NCBI GenBank assembly: GCA_002428265.1
Contig: DIUR01000002.1
Span: 1 to 59,328, forward strand
Reading direction: 5' to 3'
DNA: 59,328 nucleotides
Origin: Bacteriovoracaceae bacterium UBA6153
GTDB taxonomy: Bacteria; Bdellovibrionota; Bacteriovoracia; Bacteriovoracales; Bacteriovoracaceae
The notes under the pieces are model-generated. The model was not told the DNA's origin and made no database searches. It saw only the letters and a program-made list of their open reading frames with translations. Position 1 is the first letter of the stretch; every line of letters starts with the position of its first letter. Both the position numbers and the translations under genes were made by a program. Below are positions 1 through 8,322 of the stretch, one piece after another.

Positions 1-1038
1 TCTAGTGAATTGGGGGCCAAAGCACTTTCTCATTTGTCTACAGGAGTAGATTCAGCTTCTATCTATCTTATTCCATTTCTTCTTTTATTAATTGAACCCG
101 CTAGAGAAGAAAACGTTCAAAAAGTTTCCAGAAGAATTATTTGTGCGTTTGCGATGATGTACGCTTTTTCAGCTTTTAATAAAGTCAATTCTGTCTACTT
201 TAGTGGTATTGCATTTTCTAACGATATTTTGATTAGAAATATTTTTAAATCGTTTCTAACATCAAGACATTTTGAACTCATATGCCTTTTGGGCATTGTT
301 TCTCAAGTTTTTGCAAGCTTAGTTATTTTTTATAGAACTAGAAAATTAGCAATAGTTTCGCTCTGGTTTTTCCATTTTTTTGTAGCTGTGACAATTATCT
401 GGAGTGTGCCTCTGGCCTTTTTTGGATATTCATTACTTCTACTTTTTTCAAATGATCGAATTCTACATAGTTATTTTTGGGTACTTGTAACGCTTAGGAT
501 TCTATTTAGTCTGGCTTTATTACTTTGGGGCAATTTTTTTCCTTATAGTAACTACTTTGATGGATTATCCATAGGAATAGTAATCCTGTGTATGATATTT
601 GCACTACATAGTTTTAAAAATTATTCAGTTCATAAAGAAAATACGATCTCCTTATCAGGACTTTCTATTCCGCTAATGTATGTTGCCTTAGCTTTTATAT
701 TAAAGTGGCCAGAGCCATTTGGTTACACACAGTATTCTGAAAAAAAATATATGGTTACATTTTTGGAATTTCCATTTCAAAATGTTGATAAAAACCCGAA
801 TCTCAAATATTTAAATGGCAGATGGAGCTTTAAAGTTTTTAAAGATAAATCCAAGTACATGGGTGTGTTTGTATCCAGTATTCATGTTAATAAATTATTG
901 GTTTATTATTGTAATGAAAATCCAAGTTTTAAATATAAAAAAATTGATTCAAAAGAAGAAATTAATATCAAGCTTTCTAAAGAAGAGACAATCAAGTACC
1001 TTGAAAAATCAGATTGGATAAAGTGCTCGAGAACTTGA
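1..1038 (+). CDS. Multi-pass membrane protein, 5' truncated by the window edge
   Basis: The reading frame is open from base 1, so the N-terminus lies outside the window; a TTG at base 10 is in frame but need not be the start. About 340 residues are visible. The first two thirds carry repeated hydrophobic helices, and the last ~110 residues are a soluble, lysine-rich tail ending around KSDWIKCSRT. The segment around AFNKVNSVYFSGIAF, followed by a helix with FHFF, loosely resembles HTTM/vitamin-K gamma-carboxylase-like membrane proteins, but I do not see enough to assign it. Function unknown. It stops just before the degraded convergent genes that follow. Confidence 0.6.
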   Translation, partial: SSELGAKALSHLSTGVDSASIYLIPFLLLLIEPAREENVQKVSRRIICAFAMMYAFSAFNKVNSVYFSGIAFSNDILIRNIFKSFLTSRHFELICLLGIVSQVFASLVIFYRTRKLAIVSLWFFHFFVAVTIIWSVPLAFFGYSLLLLFSNDRILHSYFWVLVTLRILFSLALLLWGNFFPYSNYFDGLSIGIVILCMIFALHSFKNYSVHKENTISLSGLSIPLMYVALAFILKWPEPFGYTQYSEKKYMVTFLEFPFQNVDKNPNLKYLNGRWSFKVFKDKSKYMGVFVSSIHVNKLLVYYCNENPSFKYKKIDSKEEINIKLSKEETIKYLEKSDWIKCSRT

Positions 1039-1070
1039 GCCTGCAAAAGACAAGCTTAATTATAAATAGA

Positions 1071-1533
1071 TTATTTCTTTGGATAGCCTGTGCCGTATTC
1101 TTCGTCAGGTTCAGAGTCATCTGATCCATTTGGCCTAGAGACTAGCTTCGAATCAATAAAATTTTCATTGATCTCACCAGTCAGCATATAGTGAGCGAGA
1201 ATTTTTCGTTATTTCTACAAACTTCTGGGGAGTATTTTTTTTAGCATAGCATTTTACAGTAAACTTGATTTTATCCCCGCTTATGGCAGGATCAAATGTA
1301 GCCACGTGATATTCATTGGCCGATTGGATTTGCATTTTTGAATGGTGATTAATGAATGAGTTTCCTCTTGACCATATTTGTTCAGCATTGATTTTATCAG
1401 ATTCAAAATTAAGCTGAGCTTGATTTATTTTTTTATAGTAATCGAGATTGTTTCCTTTTAGATCATCGACGTAAATTTCTGTAGTACAAGAAGTAAAAAG
1501 AATAAGAAATGTTGAAATTAATAATTTTTTCAT
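1071..1533 (-). pseudogene. Small lipoprotein gene broken by a one-base frameshift
   Basis: The intact 5' part starts at 1533 with a lipoprotein signal peptide: charged MKK, a hydrophobic core and the lipobox LFTSC, giving Cys16 as the lipidation site. The frame closes at 1174 after about 119 residues. Around 1200 (a run of five T on the + strand, AAAAAT on the coding strand) removing one base changes the reading from ITKNSRSLYADW-stop to ITKILAHYMLTGEINENF and on to a hydrophilic C-terminus ending GTGYPKK at 1071. The second frame therefore continues a natural-looking protein, which argues for a frameshift mutation or a homopolymer sequencing error. No domain recognised. It lies 3 bases downstream of the broken hydrolase gene on the same strand, so the two probably formed an operon. 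Confidence 0.6.
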
Positions 1534-1536
1534 ATT

Positions 1537-1922
1537 TTAAATTTGAGCATTTTTAAATAAAGGGATCTCTAATAGATTACCTTTAAAGCCAGCAAGGTTT
1601 AATTTTTCTTTAAAGACTTCTACAGATACATTCTGACTTAATGGCGGAAAAAATCATCATGATGATGTGGGATAACAACTTTGGGTTGAATAATTGCAGT
1701 TTGTTTAGCTGCAATTTCTTGAATAGAGCTATGTCCTTGCAGTGGAGCTAAGAAGTAATCAATTTCAAGTTTTCTATATTCTAATAATTCTTTTTCAGTA
1801 GCACCTGCAGAACTCATCTTTAAGAAAGCAAGCAGTTTCAAAATAATATTTTCCCTTTCCTCGTACAGAGTAAAAAGTTTAGCTGCTTTGCCCGCCAAAC
1901 CTCGCACTAGGTAGTGACTCAC
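1537..1922 (-). pseudogene. C-terminal fragment of a metallo-beta-lactamase-fold hydrolase, frameshifted
   Basis: A fragment of about 94 residues starts at a GTG directly after a stop codon and holds no MBL N-terminal part. Its end, APLQGHSSIQEIAAKQ followed by IIQPKVVIPHHHDDFF, resembles the C-terminal half of L-ascorbate-type MBL hydrolases, where a late histidine binds metal. The frame closes at 1638, but one extra base in the A6 run near 1646-1651 would give DDFFPPLSQNVSVEVF and a continuation ending LFKNAQI at 1537. So the gene is truncated at its 5' end and also frameshifted. Family call tentative; the first 50 residues match nothing I know. Confidence 0.45.
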
Positions 1923-2230
1923 TTAATTTCACTCTCTGGAAGTTTTTATTCTGTGAACTACTCCATTACCTACAACAGAATTTCGCCTCAGCTTGTTCAT
2001 TCATCTTTTGGGGCCTTATTATAAAATGTGCCATGATAATGTTGGATTTAAAAAAAAGGTGTGCCAGTCCTAAAATGGTCATCGCTTATCATTAGCGTGA
2101 CATGTAGTTATTGAGCCTCATCCTTCATCCCTAATTCACCCGAAACAATCCTTTTGTTTAATTTAACAATCGCTTTCCTGTCATAAAGAATAAGAAAGGG
2201 ATTTGTCTTCTAATTCACTTCCATGTGAAA
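1923..2230. other. Non-coding gap
   Basis: About 300 bases lie between the broken hydrolase fragment and the end of the IS110 remnant. I looked for the missing N-terminal half of the hydrolase in all minus-strand frames and found none. No RNA gene or terminator is apparent. It looks like deletion-scarred DNA left after the decay of the neighbouring genes. Confidence 0.4.
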
Positions 2231-3103
2231 TCAAATGATCGAGATTCTTTTGTTTATTTTCTGTCCGACAAGTAATCGTAGTCGTTTTCTTTCCTTTAAA
2301 TACTCCTCGTAATTGTCATTGTATGTGTCGTTATTTTTTAATAATGAAAGTGATAACGATGCTATTTTTCTTGCTAAAGCAACTTTGGCATCTTTATGTG
2401 AAGTGCCTTTTGCCCTAAGAACATCGTAATAATCGCGTAAAAATGTTGGCCCTTACTATACTTATTCCTGGTATTGTCATCAGATTCCTGATTGGGCGAT
2501 ATTTTTTTTGATTATTTTTAAACCAATCTAGATATTTTTTTTTGTTTTCTAAAAATTCTATTTGATGAAATAGATTTTCTGAAACAAATCGGGCTGAATC
2601 GTTTTTAAATTCTGAACATCGCTCTTTATTTTTATAGAAGCTATTTTCATCTGTCTTGAGCCCATTAGCTCTAAAAACAGATTTTAATCTATTTTTAAAA
2701 CGTACTATTTCTTGAACGATATCAAGATATCCACTAACTGAAGTTCTTAGTTGCGCCCAATGAGAATCGCCATGAAAAACTTCTTTTAAATGGCCGCAGC
2801 GAAGCTCATTCGCTAGATGAATTGCGTCCCTGAAATCAGTTTTTGCTCCAGTTTTTTTAGCAACAAAAGTTGGATTGCAAACCAATAAGCGATCTACTTT
2901 TTCTCTGAGTATTAAATACAACCATTATGAAATAGTTGACTCTTCGAGTGTGAGAATTCGCTCGCCATTTATTGATTCGAGAACATGCCAGAGGTTTTTT
3001 TCAGAGGTGTCGATAGTTTTTCTGAGAACACATTCAGCGATTTCGTTTTAAACGGCAAAAGTTGATGTTGATGAATGGGCGTCAAGACCGATAAAATACT
3101 TCA
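2231..3103 (-). pseudogene. Degraded IS110-family transposase
   Basis: The frame starts at 3103 with MKYFIGLDAHSSTSTFAV, the usual IS110 N-terminus with the first acidic residue of the DEDD catalytic domain, and is stopped at once by an in-frame TAA. A second TAA follows at about residue 62. The longest open part (2415-2921) has KTDFRDAIHLANELR, typical of the IS110 DEDD domain, and the Transposase_20 signature LMTIPGIS. About 80 residues normally found after that motif are missing, and the C-terminal helix (DYYDVLRAKGTSHKDA, then ALARKIASL) resumes in another frame and stops at 2231. Two nonsense mutations, an internal deletion and a frameshift make this element inactive. IS110 elements lack terminal inverted repeats and none was seen. 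Confidence 0.85.
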
Positions 3104-3646
3104 TGAGCAGCACTCCGTGTGATCAAAATGTTTATAGTGATACAAACATTTTAATATCCACACGCTTAATTGCTGGCCCTGTAGGTTTTTCCTAGATGAG
3201 GCCCAAGTGGATTACGCCCAAAGGCGGTGCTGCTTTCTTACCTTGTCATAAGTTTCTTCATTGTTTATCTCCTAAAATTAATTTGAATGAGTCGATTCTA
3301 AGGAGACTTTTGATTTAAATAAATAAGCAGGATTAACCTACCCTTGTTTAGGGGGTTAATGGACAGTTGATGAAAAAACTCTCTCATCCTCTTCAAGTTA
3401 CTGATTACATACAAATTATTCATAATAATGAATAAACATTTTTAATAAACTTGCCATCGACGCAGATGCCATCTAAAGTCTGCGTATCTGATCTAGATCC
3501 AAGTAAGACTTGCAACTTTTAAACAGATTTTCTCAAAACGAATTTGTTTTTTTAGTAAGATCTTCAACCATCCTATCCTTAAACTCAAAATCAAAAATTA
3601 ACAGTTTTATCACAACTAATGTGATGAATATCCTTTGGAGTATTTT
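3104..3646. other. Intergenic region upstream of an RRM gene
   Basis: This 540-base stretch has no long gene. It holds a perfect 9-base inverted repeat with a 10-base loop (3125-3133/3144-3152) beside the IS110 start, a seven-codon minus-strand ORF with a strong AGGAGA site (3238-3261), and a 6-base hairpin around CGCAGA/TCTGCG near 3460-3475. The last 100 bases should be the 5' leader of the RRM gene, possibly long as in cold-shock genes. No CRISPR or tRNA was seen. Confidence 0.4.
3125..3152. repeat. Perfect inverted repeat beside the IS110 remnant
   Basis: AAAATGTTT and AAACATTTT form a 9-base stem with a 10-base loop about 20 bases upstream of the transposase start. It could be the subterminal structure of the element or an operator. 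No flanking T run supports a terminator. Confidence 0.5.
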
Positions 3647-3925
3647 ATGTCTCAAAAAATTTATGTTGGTAACCTTGGTTACTCTGTCGAAAACTCAATG
3701 CTTGCTGATAAGTTTGCACAGTTTGGAACAGTTGAATCTGCAAAAGTAATCATTGACCGCGATACAAACCGTTCAAAAGGTTTCGGATTCGTAGAAATGT
3801 CTACTTCAGCAGAAGCTGCTGCAGCTATCGCTGAACTTAACGGAACTGAATTTGGTGGACGCCAAATCAACGTTACAGAAGCAAAGCCAATGGCACCAAG
3901 AGATAACAACAGCAGACGCTACTAA
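3647..3925 (+). CDS. Small RRM-domain RNA-binding protein (copy 1)
   Basis: A 92-residue protein made of one RNA recognition motif. RNP2 is IYVGNL near the N-terminus and RNP1 is KGFGFVEM, with the aromatic residues that stack on RNA intact. A short tail follows (PRDNNSRRY). The start at 3647 is chosen because GGAG lies 6 bases upstream and because the two paralogues in this window begin the same way; an in-frame TTG at 3635 overlaps the ribosome binding site. Bacterial single-RRM proteins are usually linked to cold or stress responses and bind single-stranded RNA in the cytoplasm. It is monocistronic, with a strong terminator 30 bases downstream. Confidence 0.93.
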   Translation: MSQKIYVGNLGYSVENSMLADKFAQFGTVESAKVIIDRDTNRSKGFGFVEMSTSAEAAAAIAELNGTEFGGRQINVTEAKPMAPRDNNSRRY

Positions 3926-3955
3926 GCTTCTGGTTTAAAATTATATCTTAAAAGA

Positions 3956-3990
3956 AAGGGCAGGAGTCGATAAGACCCCTGCCCTTTTTT
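3956..3990 (+). terminator. Rho-independent terminator after RRM gene 1
   Basis: A 13-base stem (3956-3968 with 3974-3986, one A-C mismatch) with loop GATAA is followed by six T. It overlaps the stop codon of the convergent gene at 3989. AAGAAA on the other side gives a weaker T run for the minus strand. Confidence 0.9.
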
Positions 3991-4354
3991 AATTACAATT
4001 CAAACTTTCTTCAACTTTTAACGTTTTAAAATATTCATTAAATGCCGCAAAAAATAATCCACGATTGCTGGTAAAAAGATCGAACTTTGTAGAATTATCT
4101 ATGACCAAGGTATAGGTCTGATCAGATTTTTTTGTGAGAAAATCTCCCCTCAAGTTAGCATCCATTTTTGATTTAAATGCTTTTATAATGTGCTTGTTAC
4201 ATTTCTTTTCTTTGAGCGATAGTTCAGTGTGAGGAGCTGTGTAGAGAACTGTCGTTTCACTATAATCAATCTTATAATTAAAATTCTTATAGCTCACCTG
4301 TACGACTTTCGCCTGCAGTGCTGTGGATAATATTAGTGATAGTATTAAATGCAT
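3989..4354 (-). CDS. Small exported protein of unknown function
   Basis: A 121-residue protein with a short signal-peptide-like N-terminus (MHLILSLILSTALQA, then KVVQ), so probably periplasmic. The rest is hydrophilic with two cysteines, one in KKCNKH and one two residues before the end (LNCN), which could pair after export. No family recognised. It overlaps the end of the upstream metalloprotease-like gene by about 10 bases, so the two are translationally coupled; a role linked to that enzyme, such as inhibitor or chaperone, is conceivable but only inferred from position. Confidence 0.7.
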   Translation of the reverse strand: MHLILSLILSTALQAKVVQVSYKNFNYKIDYSETTVLYTAPHTELSLKEKKCNKHIIKAFKSKMDANLRGDFLTKKSDQTYTLVIDNSTKFDLFTSNRGLFFAAFNEYFKTLKVEESLNCN

Positions 4355-6288
4355 TTGTTGAATCTCATATCAGGTTTTTCTTCTTCAATTAACTGCTGGC
4401 AAGATTCAGGAAGAGAAATATCTTTATTAACGGCTTCAAAAAGAACTCTGGAAAATCCCGTTGAATGATTGTCCTGAGTGTTGGAAATAAAAGTGAGATC
4501 GGTATAAGAGTTGTTAACCAAACTAGGCTTTAAAAATTCACAAGAATAAATTTTCTTCTCTTTCTGATTTGCCATAAATGCAAAAACATCAGCAGCATCT
4601 TCTTCAGTATAAAGCCTATCTCCCTTGTGAGAGCGTATACCTTCAGACTTGATAGCATTCGGGTAAGCTGAAACAACACAGCTTCGGATGTTATTGTAAA
4701 AGGCTGTACTCTCTGGGCTTAGAGTGGTTGTCGCAAATAAATAGTTTAGCGCATGAGCAATCTCATGAGTTGTGTTATGCCTTCCATGGTCTGCATGCTG
4801 ACATGAAAAATCAGAAATAAAAACATGGTCGTTCATGCCGAGGCCTTGAATGTTTTCTTTCAGACTCCCTGTTGCAAGTTGATGGGCAAGCTTCATAGGA
4901 AGAAACGCATCCCAGGCATTTGATGGGAAGCCGCCGTTTCCACAAGGAGTTGCATTATCTAGTGGAATGATTTCATCGAAAGAATTATTTAATACAAATA
5001 TTTTTTCTATTATAGATGTTTTACCTAGCTCTACTGACATTGCATTTCCCGTTAAGTAATCTTTTGAACTTTCTGCAAAATTCTTTACGTAATCAAAGTT
5101 TTGAGAATTTTTAAGAACGTTCTTGTTACTGGCTTCCAATTTATTATTCACATAATCAAGCATGATCGCTCTGGAGTGTTCTGAAAATTGTGGAAGCATA
5201 TTTTTTATTATTAAATCTTTTGCTTCTTCAAAAATTTGTCTCACTTTAGATGAATCAGATTTTGAAGTTTCAGCAACAATGATAGCGGCTTTACATTTGG
5301 TAATAGCATTTTGTTTTGTGGAAGGATTATTTAACGTATTTTCATATTGAGAAATTTTGCTTTTTAAATCTGTCTTTTTGAAAAAATCACTATAGGTAGT
5401 TTTGCATTGTGAAGTACTGCAGACAGCTCTATTGAATGCGAAAGATCCATTTTCTTTATTGATGGCCTCATCTGTGGCCTTAAACCATCTTAAAGCAGAC
5501 TCATATTGAAATGAACTGGTGTCAGGATTAGACATTACAGTTTCATAATATTTCAATTCATCTTTAAGCTTTGAAGGAAATGCTTCATTTTTGAGAGATG
5601 TTTCCTTTATTTTGTTAAAAGCATCTTTTGTTATAATAGCAAGATCTTCATCGCTGTAAGCATTTTTAAAATCATAACTATCAATGTTGTAACGAATAGA
5701 TTTCTTCAGATTATCAGCATACGAATTAAGAGCAGCAATAAAATCTTCACTCGCTCCTTTAGGTGGAGTGACTTTGATGGTTGTTCTGTTTTCAATATCA
5801 GCTTCAGGATTAATACTCTTCTCAAGATAGCTGTCAAACATTAGGGCGGCCAATCTTTCTTGATTTCTTAGATCGAGCTTGTCGAGCTGAGTATCACTGT
5901 TTTGAAGATAATTTTTAATAGACGACAATTCATTATTTTTAACTCTTATGGCCGTATCAAAAACTTTGTCGAAAGTTGAATTTTGATTTTCTAGTTTTCT
6001 TTTCAGTAGCCACGAAGCAGTGGGAATAAAATTTTGATCAGTAACCCAAATTGATTTGTTTTTATCGGGAGAACCACATAAATCCGTAGCACATTTGTTG
6101 AACAAATATGAGTTTGATTTTTTGAGAACAACGTCACTTGAAGACAATGTGCTTACACATTGCAAAGCAGGAGTCTGTACGATGAAGCCTTTGTTGATTT
6201 TAGAAATGACAGAAACAACTTCACTCATGTCACTTGAATACGCTGGGAAGATCACAAAAAATAATAGAAGTGCTGCGGGCCTTTTCAT
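4345..6288 (-). CDS. Secreted 647-residue protein with a HEXXH zinc-metallopeptidase motif
   Basis: The N-terminus MKRPAALLLFFVIFPAYSSD is a signal peptide with likely cleavage near residue 18-19. Residues ~20-430 are mostly helical and charged, with scattered cysteines. The motif THEIAHALNYLF puts HEIAH at residues 508-512, the zinc-binding signature of gluzincin-type peptidases. YTEEDAADVFAFM lies about 50 residues later and its acidic residues could give the third zinc ligand. Cysteines between 520 and 647 suggest disulfides outside the cytoplasm. I do not recognise the family. The likely role is extracytoplasmic proteolysis; in a predatory bacterium it could act on prey, but that is inference. 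First gene of a two-gene operon, divergent from the response regulator. Confidence 0.75.
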   Translation of the reverse strand: MKRPAALLLFFVIFPAYSSDMSEVVSVISKINKGFIVQTPALQCVSTLSSSDVVLKKSNSYLFNKCATDLCGSPDKNKSIWVTDQNFIPTASWLLKRKLENQNSTFDKVFDTAIRVKNNELSSIKNYLQNSDTQLDKLDLRNQERLAALMFDSYLEKSINPEADIENRTTIKVTPPKGASEDFIAALNSYADNLKKSIRYNIDSYDFKNAYSDEDLAIITKDAFNKIKETSLKNEAFPSKLKDELKYYETVMSNPDTSSFQYESALRWFKATDEAINKENGSFAFNRAVCSTSQCKTTYSDFFKKTDLKSKISQYENTLNNPSTKQNAITKCKAAIIVAETSKSDSSKVRQIFEEAKDLIIKNMLPQFSEHSRAIMLDYVNNKLEASNKNVLKNSQNFDYVKNFAESSKDYLTGNAMSVELGKTSIIEKIFVLNNSFDEIIPLDNATPCGNGGFPSNAWDAFLPMKLAHQLATGSLKENIQGLGMNDHVFISDFSCQHADHGRHNTTHEIAHALNYLFATTTLSPESTAFYNNIRSCVVSAYPNAIKSEGIRSHKGDRLYTEEDAADVFAFMANQKEKKIYSCEFLKPSLVNNSYTDLTFISNTQDNHSTGFSRVLFEAVNKDISLPESCQQLIEEEKPDMRFNKCI

Positions 6289-6391
6289 TGGAAAATTTTA
6301 GCATGGATAAATAGCAGTCCATTTACCTCAGGAAAAAAATGCACCACGTTTTCCTTGAACTAAACAAGAGTTAAACGTAAACTGTGGATAT

Positions 6392-7081
6392 ATGAATAAT
6401 CCAGCAAAGCTTCTACTAATTGATGATGATCCAGAGATATTAAGAATTGTGAAGTCAGCCCTTCCTCCCAATGTTGAGCTAGACTTCGGACTTAACGAGA
6501 TAGAGGCTTTGGACCTCATTCGAAGAAAAAATTACGACATCTTAATTATTGATATTTATCTCGGAGACACTTCTGGTTTTGATCTTTTAAGTAAGCTAAA
6601 AAAGAATAATATGGCCGTTGATGTGACTAAAATTATGCTTACTGCAAGTAAGGATATTGAAGATGAAGTCGGAAGCCACAAAAACGATGTAGATGACTTT
6701 ATTCAAAAACCAATACGCCCCCCTGTTTTTGAGGCCATGATTGAAAAGTATATTAAAAAGAGATCTCAATCAGATATGTGGTCTCGTGGAAGACTTCTTA
6801 TAGACATTAATAAAATGAAGTTAACGGGTAAAAATGCAAACAATGTCGATGAAGATATTGTTTTAACGCCTAAAGAGTTTAAAATATTAATCCAACTTAT
6901 TCGTCATCCTGGTCAGGTATTTTCACGTGAACAAATTTTTGAAGATGTTTGGCGTGAAGAAGATGAAAGTTACCTCCGTTCTGTAGATACCCATGTTAGC
7001 GGCCTGAGAAAAAAGATTATACACTACGGTGTGAATCTTAATTCTGTGCGAGGTATTGGTTACAAGATTGAGTTCTTTTAA
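6392..7081 (+). CDS. OmpR/PhoB-type response regulator, orphan
   Basis: 229 residues. The N-terminal receiver domain has the acidic pocket DDD at 11-13, phospho-acceptor Asp54 (LIIDIYLGD), the switch Thr84 (IMLTASKD) and Lys106 (IQKPIRP). The C-terminal half is a winged-helix DNA-binding domain ending in VDTHVSGLRKKI and VRGIGYKI, typical of the OmpR family. No sensor kinase lies next to it, so its partner is encoded elsewhere. It is monocistronic and divergent from the HEXXH operon, which it might control, though no operator could be identified. The ribosome binding site is weak. Confidence 0.92.
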   Translation: MNNPAKLLLIDDDPEILRIVKSALPPNVELDFGLNEIEALDLIRRKNYDILIIDIYLGDTSGFDLLSKLKKNNMAVDVTKIMLTASKDIEDEVGSHKNDVDDFIQKPIRPPVFEAMIEKYIKKRSQSDMWSRGRLLIDINKMKLTGKNANNVDEDIVLTPKEFKILIQLIRHPGQVFSREQIFEDVWREEDESYLRSVDTHVSGLRKKIIHYGVNLNSVRGIGYKIEFF

Positions 7082-7194
7082 GACAATCTTAATCAACCTT
7101 AATTTAATTTTAAATTTTTTAAATGATCTTGAAAGACAGATTTTAGCGACATAAGTTTAATCGTTAGAAGTAATACTTTTCAGTGAGCTCATTT

Positions 7195-7452
7195 ATGCCT
7201 CAAAGAATTTATATTGGAAACTTGACCCGAAATATTGCAAATCAAACTATTGCAGAGAAGTTTTCTAAATATGGGATAGTTTATTCTGCAAAGGTTGTTA
7301 CTGAAGTAGGTACGGACTCATCGTCAGCATTTGCCTTTGTAGAGATGGCGTCTTCAGAAGAGGCCCAGCTTGCCATTAAAGACCTTAATGGATCTGTTAT
7401 GGATGGAAGGCTTATTCATGTAAAAGAAGATATTAAAACCTATCTGCACTAG
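7195..7452 (+). CDS. Small RRM-domain RNA-binding protein (copy 2, altered RNP1)
   Basis: An 85-residue single RRM protein. RNP2 is IYIGNL. RNP1 reads SAFAFVEM where its paralogues have KGFGFVEM or KGFGFIEM, so the basic residue and one glycine are lost while the two stacking phenylalanines remain. The start at 7195 (MPQRIYIGNL) aligns with the paralogues; an upstream GTG at 7183 is in frame but lies in the region expected for the ribosome binding site. Its last bases overlap the end of the convergent CPXCG gene. RNA binding is likely, perhaps with different specificity. Confidence 0.88.
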   Translation: MPQRIYIGNLTRNIANQTIAEKFSKYGIVYSAKVVTEVGTDSSSAFAFVEMASSEEAQLAIKDLNGSVMDGRLIHVKEDIKTYLH

Positions 7453-7622
7453 CCAGCATCGACCTCAACATCAAATTGTTCGTCCTCATCATTCCACTCT
7501 GCAGTGATATGTAGTGGATGACAGCAAACCTCGCAATCGACAATGAAGTCCTGCTTTTCGCCTTCTTCAACAAATAACTCTAAAGGGATTTTTTCGAAAC
7601 AAAAGTGACATGTGATTTCCAT
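7449..7622 (-). CDS. CPXCG-motif cysteine-rich zinc protein
   Basis: A protein of about 57 residues starting MEITCHFCFEKIPLEL, with a second cysteine group VDCEVCCHPLHI and an acidic end (EDEQFDVEV). The CxxC...CxxCC pattern matches the small CPXCG family, assumed to bind one zinc; its function is not known. I chose the ATG at 7622 because family members begin just before the first CxxC; a TTG at 7652 would add ten residues that overlap the upstream terminator. It lies downstream of RRM gene 3 beyond a terminator, so it needs read-through or its own promoter. Confidence 0.75.
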   Translation of the reverse strand: MEITCHFCFEKIPLELFVEEGEKQDFIVDCEVCCHPLHITAEWNDEDEQFDVEVDAG

Positions 7623-7650
7623 AGAGGGAATCGTAGTTGGAAAAATGGAC

Positions 7651-7680
7651 AAAAAAAAGGGCCATCTTTCGATGACCCCT
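7651..7680 (-). terminator. Rho-independent terminator after RRM gene 3
   Basis: On the minus strand an 8-base stem GGGTCATC/GATGGCCC, with one T-G wobble and a GAAA tetraloop, is followed by eight T. Confidence 0.9.
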
Positions 7681-7715
7681 TATTTCTTTTTGTTTGGTTA
7701 AAACAAGTTCGGAAA

Positions 7716-8045
7716 TTAGTAACGGTTACGTGAACCACCACCATCTCTTCCACCACCGAATCCACCACGAGATCCGCCACCGCGAGAATCGTTTGGAGTC
7801 ATTGGTTTTGCTTCCGAAACAGTCATTGGACGACCTTCGAACTCAGAACCGTGGAACTTAGAGATTGCATCTTCTGCTTCTTCATCAGTCGACATTTCGA
7901 TGAATCCGAAACCTTTAGATCTTCCAGTTTCGCGATCAGTAATAACTTTTGACGAATCAACAGTTCCTACTTCTTCGAACTTTTGTCTAAGAATAGCATC
8001 GTTAGTTGTGTAAGGAAGATTTCCTACATAAAGTTTTCTACCCAT
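7716..8045 (-). CDS. RRM-domain RNA-binding protein with a glycine/arginine-rich tail (copy 3)
   Basis: A 109-residue protein. One RRM fills residues 1-82 with RNP2 LYVGNL and RNP1 KGFGFIEM. The tail is a Gly/Arg/Ser-rich segment (RGGGSRGGFGGGRDGGG) ending RNRY, like eukaryotic RGG boxes and the cyanobacterial Rbp proteins. Such tails add weak RNA binding and can support assembly. A strong AAGGAGGT site lies 4 bases before the ATG, so expression is probably high. It lies next to the RhlE-like helicase gene on the same strand but about 280 bases apart, suggesting a linked cold or RNA-structure response. Confidence 0.95.
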   Translation of the reverse strand: MGRKLYVGNLPYTTNDAILRQKFEEVGTVDSSKVITDRETGRSKGFGFIEMSTDEEAEDAISKFHGSEFEGRPMTVSEAKPMTPNDSRGGGSRGGFGGGRDGGGSRNRY

Positions 8046-8322
8046 AATTACCTCCTTAAGGCGTTGGGGCCGCTAAAGAGGAGAGCCGAATAACTGGACC
8101 ACTAATCTTGAATGCGACTGACATTGTACTTCGGGCACCCTAACAGAGTGCCCGTGATAATACTATCACTAAAAGCTAAAATTATCCAAGGGCCAGCTAC
8201 AAATTAAGTTTAGAATTTTTAGTCTGATAAGAATCAGTGCCTTGAGTTATCTAGCCGTAAAACCTGACTAAATAACAATTGAGCTCATAGCGTAATTTTT
8301 ACTAAGGTGAGAAGGACAATTC

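Noticed and set aside
3355..3365. Short GGG/CCC hairpin near 3345-3360 as a riboswitch
   Set aside because: A three-base stem with no conserved core; too weak to call.
7623..7652. TTG start extending the CPXCG protein by ten residues
   Set aside because: The extension falls in the terminator of RRM gene 3 and has no family similarity.
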